62,191 nt of DNA. It comes from Desulfovibrionaceae bacterium (GTDB taxonomy: Bacteria > Desulfobacterota > Desulfovibrionia > Desulfovibrionales > Desulfovibrionaceae). The notes below the pieces were generated by a model. It did no database searches and was not told where the DNA came from. It was given only the letters and a program-made list of their open reading frames with translations. The stretch spans positions 1 to 62,191 of the forward strand of contig JACCQI010000019.1 of NCBI GenBank assembly GCA_015709315.1, given 5' to 3'. This document shows, in pieces, positions 15,819 to 23,389 of the stretch (positions within the stretch are counted from its first letter, which is position 1; each line of letters opens with the position of its first letter). Made by a program: the position numbers and the translations under genes.

Positions 15819-17039
15819 TTACGTCTTCAAAACGTCGAGAATTTCGATCTTAGCGGCCTGCCAGGCGGGGTAGGCCCCGGCCGCCACGCCCACCAGACAG
15901 GAGCCGAACAGGGTGACGGTCAGGCTGACCGGGTCGATGACCAGCGGCAGGTCGGCCAGACTGCAACCGACCACAACGAGGCCCACGGTGGCCAGCACGC
16001 CCAGGCCGCCGCCCACGCCCGCCATCAGCGCGGACTCGAACAGGAACTGGCGCACGATGTCGCGCCGCCGTCCGCCCACGGCCCGTCGCACGCCGATCTC
16101 CACCCGGCGGGAACGGACCACCAGAATCATGATGGACAGGATGCCGAGTCCGCCAACGCCGAACGAGATGGTGGAGGTGATGCCGCCCAGTGTGGTCATA
16201 AGGTCCAGGGCCTGCCGCTGGAGCTGGACCGCGTCGCGCGGGGAGAGCGCGCCGAAGTCGTCCTCCTGGCCGGGACCGATGTTGTGCCTGTGGCGCATGA
16301 CCGACTTGACCGACGCCTCGACCTCGTCAAGCTCCGCGTCCTTGTCCAGGCGCAGATAAACGCCGCTCACCCAGTCCTGGTTGCTCGCCCGGCGCATAAA
16401 GGTGGTGAGGGGCACGAACAGGACCTCATCCTGGTCCGTGCCCGAGATGTCCGCGCCCTTGGCCTCCATCACGCCGAGCACCTCGAAGCCTGCCCGGTAC
16501 ATGAGGACGCGCCTGCCCACGGCGCTTTCCGGATCGCCGAAAAGCCGCTCGGCAATGGCCCGGCCGAGCACGCAGACCATGGCCCGGTCCTCCACCTCCT
16601 GGTCGGTGAAGAACCGCCCGTACTCGGGATGGAAGCTGCGTATGATCTGGTAGTTGGGCAGCGAGGCCATGACCATGGCGTTCACGGCGTTGCCCCCGCC
16701 CTTGACCGGCAGGGTCTGCGACACGTAGGGCGCGCCCTCCAGCACCGAGGGAACCGAGTCGATCACGGCCTGGGCGTCGGCCAGGGTGAAGGTCCTGACC
16801 CGGCCGAACACGCGCACGTCGCCCCGAGGATTGAAGCGCACCGTGCCCGCCACCACGGCGTAGAGATTGGGGCCGAGCTTCTCGGTCTCCATCTCGGCCT
16901 GGCGGACCATGATCTTGGACACGTGCTGCACCCCGGTGAAGGCCAGGGCGCCGAGGAACACGCCGAGCATGGCCAGAATGGCCCGCAGCTTGTGCGCGGC
17001 CAGGGAGGAAACGGCCATGCGGAAATTGATGGAAAGCAT
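15819..17039 (-). CDS. MacB-like ABC transporter permease
   Basis: The 406-residue inner-membrane protein has one N-terminal TM helix (about 17-38), a large periplasmic MacB_PCD domain (about 45-270) and a C-terminal FtsX domain with three TM helices. It contains a GGLGILSIMILVV helix, GVRRAVGGRRRDI and a final AGAYPAWQAAKI. Proteins of this class transmit ATP hydrolysis to periplasmic lipoproteins or efflux substrates. No ATPase or membrane-fusion gene adjoins it; its partner must be elsewhere. It starts 15 bp after the DUF3431 gene. Confidence 0.85.
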   Translation of the reverse strand: MLSINFRMAVSSLAAHKLRAILAMLGVFLGALAFTGVQHVSKIMVRQAEMETEKLGPNLYAVVAGTVRFNPRGDVRVFGRVRTFTLADAQAVIDSVPSVLEGAPYVSQTLPVKGGGNAVNAMVMASLPNYQIIRSFHPEYGRFFTDQEVEDRAMVCVLGRAIAERLFGDPESAVGRRVLMYRAGFEVLGVMEAKGADISGTDQDEVLFVPLTTFMRRASNQDWVSGVYLRLDKDAELDEVEASVKSVMRHRHNIGPGQEDDFGALSPRDAVQLQRQALDLMTTLGGITSTISFGVGGLGILSIMILVVRSRRVEIGVRRAVGGRRRDIVRQFLFESALMAGVGGGLGVLATVGLVVVGCSLADLPLVIDPVSLTVTLFGSCLVGVAAGAYPAWQAAKIEILDVLKT

Positions 17040-17054
17040 ATTTCCCTCCGCGTC

Positions 17055-17720
17055 CTACTCGTAGCGGTCCCGGTTCCAGGCCGTATTGCCGTTGAACACG
17101 TGCTGCCACAGCCGCTCGAAAGCGTGCCCGGTGTTGTTCCCGTCGTCCGGGTCCGCCTCGATCATCCGCAGTCCGTATTCGTAGAACGCGCGCGGGCGGG
17201 TGCGGATGCGTTCGCCCGTGACGCAGAAATTGCCCGTGGGCGCGCGGGCGATGATCCGCTCCGGCATGGGGACGCCGAACAGCCGCGTGAAGACCTCGCC
17301 CAGCGGGATGTCCTTGCCCCAACCGGCCCAGCGCCCCTTGTTGGCGGGCTTGCGCAGGTCGTGCGGGCGGCCCAGCGCGTCGCACTTGAGCTTGAACCAG
17401 GCCAACCCCTTGAACGGGACCATGCGCTCAACCGCGTCGCCGAGCTGTTCGCGCAGGATGTCCACCGTGGCCCGGCCCTGATCATGGATGTGATCGAACG
17501 GATCGCCCTGAAGAAAGACGTTCATGTCGGCAAGATGATCGTATTCACGCACGATATGTGTGAGATAGGTGTGGGTCTCGCGGCCGATATTCGGGAGAAT
17601 CCGGGCAGTTGGGTCAGTATTGCCGCCCTTGTCATACACAATGTAATCATACCCCAGGGACGCGGCCCAGTCGATGTCCTCGCGGTAGCGGGCTATGATC
17701 ACCTGGACCGTGGCTGCCAT
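17055..17720 (-). CDS. DUF3431 protein (glycosyltransferase-like)
   Basis: The 221-residue protein shows the DUF3431 landmarks IARYREDIDW near the start, DYIVYDKG, ETHTYLTHIV, and the NVFLQGDPFDH strand. The family is of unknown function but has a nucleotide-sugar-transferase-like look. It begins three bases after the larC N-terminal gene, so it seems to be read from the lar operon, yet its role there is unclear; it may have replaced the missing larC C-terminal part by gene rearrangement. Confidence 0.75.
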   Translation of the reverse strand: MAATVQVIIARYREDIDWAASLGYDYIVYDKGGNTDPTARILPNIGRETHTYLTHIVREYDHLADMNVFLQGDPFDHIHDQGRATVDILREQLGDAVERMVPFKGLAWFKLKCDALGRPHDLRKPANKGRWAGWGKDIPLGEVFTRLFGVPMPERIIARAPTGNFCVTGERIRTRPRAFYEYGLRMIEADPDDGNNTGHAFERLWQHVFNGNTAWNRDRYE

Positions 17721-17723
17721 GAT

Positions 17724-18488
17724 CTACACCCGATCCTTCCCGCCCGCGCCGGGCCGTTCCAGGAGCATGGCCCGGACAAAGGTGGGCTGCTCGGCGGACG
17801 AGCGGGTGCCCGAGCCGTATCCCACGGCCTTGACCACGCCGAGCGGCATAGCCCCGAAGCCGTCCGCAACCGTCCGCAAGATGGCCAGGCCCGTGGGCGT
17901 GGCCCGCTCCATGAAGCACTCCGAGCCAAAGGTGGTCAAGCCCTTGGCCAGTTCGGCGCAAGCCGGCGCGGGAACAGGCATTCTCCCGTGCGCGCACTGC
18001 ACGGAACCCGAACCGAGATCGATCGGTGAACAGGTCACGGAATCGACCTTGAGGGCGTCCAGGAGAAGCATGGTTCCACAAATATCCACAATGGTGTCCA
18101 CGGCCCCGATTTCATGGAAATGAACCTGGTCCAGGGTCACGCCGTGGACCTTGGCCTCGGCCTCGCCCAACAGGCGCAGGGCGGTGATGGCCCGCTCCCT
18201 GGCCCGGCCGCCCAGGCCGCTGCCCTCGATAAGGCCCTTGATGTCCGCGTAGTGCCTGAGAGGCTGGTCTTCGGTCTGGACCACCTCCACATGGTGCGTG
18301 GCGATGCCGGAAATGTGCTTCACCGACCACTCGAGGCCGAACCCGCGCACGCCCAGGGAGGACAACTCACCGTCAAGATGGGAAAATCCCTTGCCCGCAC
18401 CGGACAATTCCTCCAGTGCGTGGCTCAGCGCGGCCAGGAGCATGTCTCCGCTCACGCCGGTGGAACAGTCCAGATACAATGCATGCAT
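17724..18488 (-). CDS. larC: LarC N-terminal domain protein (nickel insertion)
   Basis: The 254-residue protein starts LYLDCSTGVSGDMLL, with HFHEIGAVDTIVDI and CSPIDLGSGSVQCAHGRMPVPAPA, all typical of the first domain of LarC, which inserts nickel into the pincer cofactor using CTP. Full LarC is about 400 residues. This one ends right after the GYGSGTR segment, where the second domain should begin, and the next gene (three bases on) is DUF3431. A GGAG site precedes ATG 18488. In lactobacilli larC is split and joined by frameshifting; no second half is visible here. Confidence 0.82.
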   Translation of the reverse strand: MHALYLDCSTGVSGDMLLAALSHALEELSGAGKGFSHLDGELSSLGVRGFGLEWSVKHISGIATHHVEVVQTEDQPLRHYADIKGLIEGSGLGGRARERAITALRLLGEAEAKVHGVTLDQVHFHEIGAVDTIVDICGTMLLLDALKVDSVTCSPIDLGSGSVQCAHGRMPVPAPACAELAKGLTTFGSECFMERATPTGLAILRTVADGFGAMPLGVVKAVGYGSGTRSSAEQPTFVRAMLLERPGAGGKDRV

Positions 18489-18571
18489 GCGATCTCCGGG
18501 GATAGGGGTCTCACTCCCGTCCATATCCGCTCCGACAGCCGGTTGCAACCGTGAGCCGAGTTCCACCAGCA

Positions 18572-19318
18572 TCAGGCGGCCCCGGAGGCCAGCACGTTGA
18601 TCTTGTGGGCCAGGAAACCCGCCCCGAACCCGTTGTCGATGTTGACCACGCCGATGCCCGGCGCGCAGGAGTTCATCATGGTCAACAAGGCGGCCAACCC
18701 CTGAAAGCTGGCCCCGTAGCCCACGCTGGTAGGCACGGCAATGACCGGCGGCGCGGACAGACCGCCCACCACGGACGGCAGCGCCCCCTCCATGCCCGCC
18801 ACGGCGATGATCACGGAAGCCCCGTTCAGGTCGTTCAGCACGGCGAACAGCCGGTGGATGCCCGCCACGCCGCAATCGAAATGACGCTCCACGGCGCTGC
18901 CCAGGAATTCCGCCGTGCCCGCCGCCTCCTCGGCCACGGGCAGGTCCGAGGTGCCGCCGGACACCACGACCACCTTGCCCCCGGACACCTGCGGGGACCG
19001 GCCCAGCGTGATCAGACCCGACACCTCGTCGAACGCGGCCCCCAGCCCCTGGTCGATGGCCTCGAAATGCGGCCGAGAGGCCCGCGTGCCGAGCACCCGG
19101 CCCATGTGGCCGGCGCATTCGGCGAAGATGGCCGCAACCTGCTCCGGGGTCTTGCCCTCGCAGTAGACCACCTCGGGACCGCCGGTCCTGCACGCTCGCA
19201 AGTGATCGATCTTGGCGCACCCGGCATCGATAAACGACTGCCGGAGCAGCCCTTTCTTCAATTCCTCCCGGGTCACACGGCCCGCCTTGAAGCCGTCCAG
19301 CATATCGTCCAGGCTCAT
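18572..19318 (-). CDS. larB: Pyridinium-3,5-biscarboxylate synthase LarB
   Basis: The 248-residue protein carboxylates and hydrolyses nicotinate adenine dinucleotide, the first step of nickel-pincer nucleotide synthesis. It has the PurE-like C-terminal Rossmann region VVVVSGGTSDLPVAEEA, the VIIAVAGMEGALPSVVGGL segment and VPTSVGYGAS. It overlaps larE by four bases (ATGA-type) and is followed by larC. Neither a larA racemase gene nor a larO transporter is visible here, so the enzyme that uses the cofactor must lie elsewhere. Confidence 0.92.
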   Translation of the reverse strand: MSLDDMLDGFKAGRVTREELKKGLLRQSFIDAGCAKIDHLRACRTGGPEVVYCEGKTPEQVAAIFAECAGHMGRVLGTRASRPHFEAIDQGLGAAFDEVSGLITLGRSPQVSGGKVVVVSGGTSDLPVAEEAAGTAEFLGSAVERHFDCGVAGIHRLFAVLNDLNGASVIIAVAGMEGALPSVVGGLSAPPVIAVPTSVGYGASFQGLAALLTMMNSCAPGIGVVNIDNGFGAGFLAHKINVLASGAA

Positions 19319-20073
19319 TCAGCGTACTCCTTGAACAGGCATGATCCTACCCCGATCCTTAGGGCCAAAGCCATCAGAGAATCACGGTTTTGTTCCATAA
19401 TATCCGCGTACTGTGGCAAATATTCCATAATCGCCACCAGATTATCATAGTGGACGCGCAGGGTGTCTGCGCCCATCTCGTGGCACTGCGACTCCAGACA
19501 TTCCACCACCTTGAGATTGTCTGCGTCAAGCGCGATCCCGCGCGGTATGCGGGTGGCCAGGCAGCTTTCCGAAGGCGTGTCATGGTTGGGCAGCCCGGCG
19601 CGGCGCGCCAACTCGCGAACGGCCCGCTTGCCCAGCCCGGCCTCGCGCAGGGGAGAGCGCACGCCGTGCTCGCGCAATGCCTTCAGCCCCGGCCTGTGCG
19701 GATCGTCGTCCGCGTTGGTGCCGTCGAAAAAGACCGCATCCGGCCCGAATTCCTCGCGCAACACCCGAAAAATCAATCGCTTGCAGTGATAACACCGGTC
19801 CGGCCCATTGGCCCGAACCAGCGGGTCGCCAAGCACCGAAACCGGCACGGCCCGAAAGGGGAGGCCTATGTGGCGGGCCAGGGCCTCGGCGCGCCCGAGT
19901 TCCCGCGCGGGCGTCAGTTCCGACACCGCCGTGGCGGCAACGCATCCGGTGCCCAACGCCTTGCGCGCGGCCAGGGCGACCAGGCCGCTGTCCACGCCCC
20001 CGGACAGGGCGACGACGGCCCATCCGCCGTCAACCGCCTCCGTCAGGCGCGCAACCAGAAATTCCAAGTCCAT
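19315..20073 (-). CDS. larE: ATP-dependent sacrificial sulfur transferase LarE
   Basis: The 252-residue protein adenylates the LarB product and transfers sulfur. It has the PP-loop SGGVDSGL (about 24-31), an HCKRL segment with Cys, and the SESCLATRIPRG motif, where Cys is placed as in LarE-type enzymes. It is the first gene of larE-larB-larC. The sulfur may come from the conserved Cys (single-use) or through a cluster if extra Cys residues group together; the chain has several Cys but a cluster cannot be shown. Confidence 0.9.
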   Translation of the reverse strand: MDLEFLVARLTEAVDGGWAVVALSGGVDSGLVALAARKALGTGCVAATAVSELTPARELGRAEALARHIGLPFRAVPVSVLGDPLVRANGPDRCYHCKRLIFRVLREEFGPDAVFFDGTNADDDPHRPGLKALREHGVRSPLREAGLGKRAVRELARRAGLPNHDTPSESCLATRIPRGIALDADNLKVVECLESQCHEMGADTLRVHYDNLVAIMEYLPQYADIMEQNRDSLMALALRIGVGSCLFKEYAE

Positions 20074-20082
20074 GGTGCAAGA

Positions 20083-21498
20083 TTACCCGAGGCTGTCCCT
20101 CGGTTCAACACATTTGCCCCGGGACGCGTGGTCGATCACCTCGATCCGTTTCCACGGTCCCTTCTTGAACCGGACCACAAAGGCCACGGCCAAAATGACG
20201 ATGTAGGCCAGCAGGCAATTCCACGGGGCGCGGATGTCGCGCACCTCGAGCATGTAGAGAACGACCACGGGAAGGATGAGGAAGACCACCGACGACACCG
20301 CGATGGTGAACATGACGTACCGAGTGTCCCCCGCTCCCTTGAGAGCGCCGACGTAGACCAGGGCCACCGCGTCCGCCAGAGTGAAGATCGCGGCGTAGCG
20401 CATGAGTACCACCCCCATTTCCACCACGTCGTCAAACCCTGCACCGGCTTCGCCCCTGGTTCTGAACAGATTCAGCAGGAACTCCGGGAAAACCACGAAA
20501 AGCACCCCCATGACGGCCATATAGGCCATTGCCATGTGGAAGACGGACTGCGTGGAATAGGCCGCCAGGCCGATGTTGCGGTCGCCCATGGCCTGGCCGA
20601 CCATGATCGAGGCCGTGATGTTCAGGCCGATGATCGGCATGAAGGCCAGGTTGTAGATGGAAAAGACCGCATTGGTGGAGGCCAGTTCCACCTGGCCGTA
20701 CCGGCCGACCATAAACACGAAGAAGGAGATGGCGAAGATGTCCAGGAACATCTCGACCCCGCCCGGAAGCCCGAAGCGCATGAACCGCGAAAACAGGTCC
20801 CGGTCCAGCCGCCAGGCCGACCGCATGCGGTAAGCCTCTTCGTTTTCCCTGGTGAAGACCAGCTTGACGTACATCAACGTCGGCAGGGTGTACCCCACGA
20901 GCGTGGCGATGCCCGCCCCGGCGATGCCCATCTCGGGAATGGGGCCGAAACCGTAGATCAGGCAGTAGTCCAGGGGAATGTTGATGGCCGCGCCGAGCAT
21001 GTGGACGACCATGACGGTCTTGGTCAGGCCCCGGCCGGAATAGAAGCAGGACAGGCACAGCCCCAAAAGAAACGGCAGCCCGCCCAGGCTCAGGATGCGG
21101 AAATACACGATCTCCAGCTCGCGGACCGCCTGCGGATGCCCGCCCAGGTCGAACAGGGGAGTGGCCACGAACCAGAACCCTGCCAGCAACAGGCCGGACG
21201 GCACGCAAAACCACATTCCCTGCCAGATGGCGCGCCCCACCTTGTGCGGCCGGCAGGCCCCGGTGTACTGGGCCACGAAAACACCCACGTATTCGGTGAC
21301 GCCCATGAAAAAACAGAGGAACAGGAAGGCCGCGACGCTGGCCGGTACCGACGCGGACAGGGCATTCAGCGAATACCCGCCCAGGAAGATGCGGTCCGTG
21401 AAGGTCATCACCGTGGAGGAGACCATGCTCACAACCAGGGGCATCCCGATTTTCAGGGCCTTCCCATACCCGCCGTCCGCCGACCACCTGTCCAACAT
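20083..21498 (-). CDS. MATE-family efflux transporter
   Basis: The 471-residue inner-membrane protein has twelve predicted helices in two six-helix halves, with MATE features DRIFLGGYSLNALSAS, GVFVAQYTGA, LPGGVEMFLDIFAI and GQAMGDRN. Such pumps export drugs or metabolites in exchange for Na+ or H+. It diverges from a MarR regulator gene. Its 5' leader carries a terminator hairpin overlapping a 19-codon reading frame (21515-21574), so expression is probably attenuated and inducible. Confidence 0.9.
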   Translation of the reverse strand: MLDRWSADGGYGKALKIGMPLVVSMVSSTVMTFTDRIFLGGYSLNALSASVPASVAAFLFLCFFMGVTEYVGVFVAQYTGACRPHKVGRAIWQGMWFCVPSGLLLAGFWFVATPLFDLGGHPQAVRELEIVYFRILSLGGLPFLLGLCLSCFYSGRGLTKTVMVVHMLGAAINIPLDYCLIYGFGPIPEMGIAGAGIATLVGYTLPTLMYVKLVFTRENEEAYRMRSAWRLDRDLFSRFMRFGLPGGVEMFLDIFAISFFVFMVGRYGQVELASTNAVFSIYNLAFMPIIGLNITASIMVGQAMGDRNIGLAAYSTQSVFHMAMAYMAVMGVLFVVFPEFLLNLFRTRGEAGAGFDDVVEMGVVLMRYAAIFTLADAVALVYVGALKGAGDTRYVMFTIAVSSVVFLILPVVVLYMLEVRDIRAPWNCLLAYIVILAVAFVVRFKKGPWKRIEVIDHASRGKCVEPRDSLG

Positions 21499-21514
21499 CG
21501 CCTTGCCGCTCCGT

Positions 21515-21574
21515 TTAAAAAAGCCGCCGGTTCCCCGGCGACGCGTGAACAGGAAGCCTATACCTGCCGGACAT
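21515..21574 (-). CDS. Putative leader peptide of the MATE gene
   Basis: ATG at 21574 opens a 19-residue frame (MSGRYRLPVHASPGNRRLF) ending TAA at 21515, 16 bp before the MATE start. Its last codons run through the terminator hairpin and U-tract, as in leader-controlled resistance genes. The upstream site CGGA is weak and only a few bases from the ATG, so translation is plausible, not proven. Confidence 0.4.
   Translation of the reverse strand: MSGRYRLPVHASPGNRRLF
21517..21540 (-). terminator. Attenuator hairpin in the MATE leader
   Basis: CGCCGG-GGAA-CCGGCG (21540-21525 on the minus strand) is followed by GC and six U residues (21522-21517), just before the MATE ribosome site. An upstream CCGGC with CAGG (near 21571-21563) can instead pair with the 5' arm and a CCTG, giving a competing antiterminator. 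Confidence 0.65.
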
Positions 21575-21659
21575 TTCCGTAAAGCCGAATCCGCCTATTT
21601 TCACAGCTTGCGCGGTTTTTGACAGCATGCTATATATTTTTCGGCAACGTATCGGGATA

Positions 21660-22142
21660 ATGGAGACTATGTTAACAAACGACGACGAACTATTTTTTCA
21701 CCGGCTCTGCCGCCTGCAACGCGCATATGCCGGGGCCTTGTCCCGGCGGCTCGAGCCGCACGGGGTGAAGCCGGGATACCTCGCCATCCTCGAAAGCCTC
21801 TGGCTGCGCGACAACGTCACCCAGAAGGAACTGCACGCCACTCTGGACATCGAACAGGCCACGCTGTCCAGCACTTTGCAGCGCATGGAGCGGGACGGAT
21901 TGCTCACACGGGAGCGGCTCTCGCAAGACCGGCGGATCACCCGCATCGCGCTCACCGAACGCGGACAAGGGCTGAACAAGGCGGTCCAGGCCTCGCTCGC
22001 GGATGCCCACACCCTGGCCACCTCCGGGCTGACCGTCAATGACCGGCGATATTTCTACCGTATTCTCAAGCAGATAGCCGAACATCTCGACGCCGACGCC
22101 GAGGACGACACCCTGATCCTCCTCGATGAAGTGGAGGACTGA
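21660..22142 (+). CDS. MarR-family transcriptional regulator
   Basis: The 160-residue protein has the MarR winged-helix pattern: an N-terminal dimer helix (FFHRLCRLQRAYAGALSRR), the recognition region NVTQKELHATLDIEQATLSSTLQRMERDGLL and the wing RERLSQDRRITRIALTERG. It is divergent from the MATE pump, the classic arrangement for a ligand-sensing repressor of a drug exporter. Start 21660 or 21669 are both possible; the GGAG at 21663 would favour 21669. Confidence 0.88.
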   Translation: METMLTNDDELFFHRLCRLQRAYAGALSRRLEPHGVKPGYLAILESLWLRDNVTQKELHATLDIEQATLSSTLQRMERDGLLTRERLSQDRRITRIALTERGQGLNKAVQASLADAHTLATSGLTVNDRRYFYRILKQIAEHLDADAEDDTLILLDEVED

Positions 22143-22540
22143 GTCCGGTCCGCCCATTGTTTTTCTACAATCAACCGCAAACCCATTTCCGCCAATGTGC
22201 CATGGCATATCCCCCATGACGCCCTCCATGCGAGCGATCCGATATATTCCGTCCGCAACCTTCTCCAATCGTCCATAAATGCTTCCGGCAAGGTCTTTTC
22301 CGCTCCATGCCACAAAGGGCGCGCCAGACACGCCCCCTGGGTCCTTCCATCCGCCCCGTCTTTAGAGTTTTCTCAGACATTTTCGATAGTACCGGCATTC
22401 CTGAACAATACCGACGAGCTGTTTTTTTCTACGCCCAAAATGGATTTTTGGGTGTTTTTCCCATTATTTTTTACGATGAAATCTGCTATATGCATCCCTA
22501 ATAAACAGCAACGCCCTGTAATGTTTTCGTATCGTTATAT
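22143..22540. other. Gene-free AT-richer stretch
   Basis: No gene with codon bias or ribosome site is visible. CCCAAAA/TTTTGGG (22434-22452) followed by GTTTTT is a terminator-like hairpin. The base composition is lower in GC than either neighbour, hinting at a remnant or a regulatory region. Confidence 0.4.
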
Positions 22541-22612
22541 CTCTAGAATTATTCTAGAGTTTGTAGACCAGCGTTGTACTTTGTTGACAATCTTTGACTC
22601 CTTATGTCAAAG
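22541..22612. promoter_or_regulatory. Two perfect palindromes upstream of the HTH gene
   Basis: CTCTAGAATTATTCTAGAG (22541-22559) is a perfect 9+1+9 palindrome. CTTTGAC (22592-22598) and GTCAAAG (22606-22612) form a perfect 7-bp inverted repeat overlapping a TTGACA-like box at 22584. Both are within 105 bp of the HTH gene start and are candidate operators, possibly autoregulatory. Confidence 0.5.
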
Positions 22613-22642
22613 AATGAACATCATAGGTCAGATCGTGACAGT

Positions 22643-22900
22643 ATGAACAACCCAGGCGCATCCATCCCCCCGACACTGCTTACCGTGCGGGAAGTTGCGG
22701 AGTTTTTACGGGTGCATCAGCGAACGGCGTACAGGCTGATTACTGGCGGGAGCATCAAGGCGATCAAGATCGGGAGCCAGTGGCGCGTCCCGGAAAGCGC
22801 ATTGATGGACTATTTGGAGAGTGGGTTCCGGGCCGCGGCAGAGTCCAGGGGGAAGAAGGGCCGCCGCAGGCCGGATCAGTTCAAACTCCCATTGGAGTAA
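22643..22900 (+). CDS. Excisionase-type helix-turn-helix protein
   Basis: The 85-residue protein has an HTH_17/excisionase-like winged helix: LLTVREVAEFLRVHQRTAYRLI (residues about 13-34), then GSIKAIKIGSQWRVPESALMDYLE. A basic tail with KKGRRRPDQFKLPLE follows. Such proteins bind DNA as small activators or recombination directionality factors. No integrase is adjacent. ATG 22643 fits the domain start; the palindromes upstream are possible self-binding sites. It is 10 bp from the next gene, so the two form an operon. Confidence 0.78.
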   Translation: MNNPGASIPPTLLTVREVAEFLRVHQRTAYRLITGGSIKAIKIGSQWRVPESALMDYLESGFRAAAESRGKKGRRRPDQFKLPLE

Positions 22901-22910
22901 GGAGAAAGGC

Positions 22911-23315
22911 ATGTCGAAAAGAATGGGTGGCGGTCATGACGGAAAAGACACGGTCCTCAATGTGAACCTCCCCAACGACTTCGGTCAGGATCTGGAGGTC
23001 ATCGGCCATCTCATTGGCGAAGAAATGTATTTTGACGACAGCACCGGCATGTTGACCATGGAGAAGCTGTATCGAGACGAGGACGGCAAGCTGGCATACG
23101 GCATCATCTCCGCCATCGGCCATGCCCGCGAGCGCCGCGCCTACCGCGTGGAGGAACGCGAGAAAAGCTGCATCGTCACCAACGGCTGCCTGAGCCTTGA
23201 ATTTTCCTATGACGAGCTTTTCGAACTGCTGGCCGTGGCCATGGAGTCCGAAAAGGAAAGCTCCAGCCGCCAGGTCAACGAACAGGTCCGCCGCCGCCTG
23301 GCAGCCAACGAATAA
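22911..23315 (+). CDS. Conserved-looking protein of unknown function
   Basis: The 134-residue protein follows a strong TAAGGAGAAAGGC site. It reads as a mixed alpha/beta chain with LPNDFGQDLEVIGHLIGEEMYFDD, RDEDGKLAYGIISAIG and a charged helical C-terminus. No family was recognised and no membrane helix or metal motif is seen. It is co-transcribed with the HTH gene and followed by a strong terminator, so it may be that regulator's partner. Confidence 0.65.
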   Translation: MSKRMGGGHDGKDTVLNVNLPNDFGQDLEVIGHLIGEEMYFDDSTGMLTMEKLYRDEDGKLAYGIISAIGHARERRAYRVEEREKSCIVTNGCLSLEFSYDELFELLAVAMESEKESSSRQVNEQVRRRLAANE

Positions 23316-23343
23316 TTTTCTTCCCGTCATGCACGAGAAAGAG

Positions 23344-23368
23344 GGGGGCCGGACGGTCCCCTTTTTTT
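23344..23368 (+). terminator. Intrinsic terminator after the HTH operon
   Basis: GGGGGCC (23344-23350) pairs with GGTCCCC (23355-23361) with one G-T pair, loop GGAC, followed by seven T residues. Confidence 0.8.
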
Positions 23369-23389
23369 GCGCCCGGTGCCCGGCGCGCC

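Noticed and set aside
17724-17800. Programmed frameshift joining larC to a second half
   Set aside because: The other frames after the stop do not contain LarC second-domain sequence; the DUF3431 gene starts at once.
22055-22398. Short minus-strand frames in the gap after the MarR gene
   Set aside because: They overlap each other in different frames, lack ribosome sites and resemble no protein.
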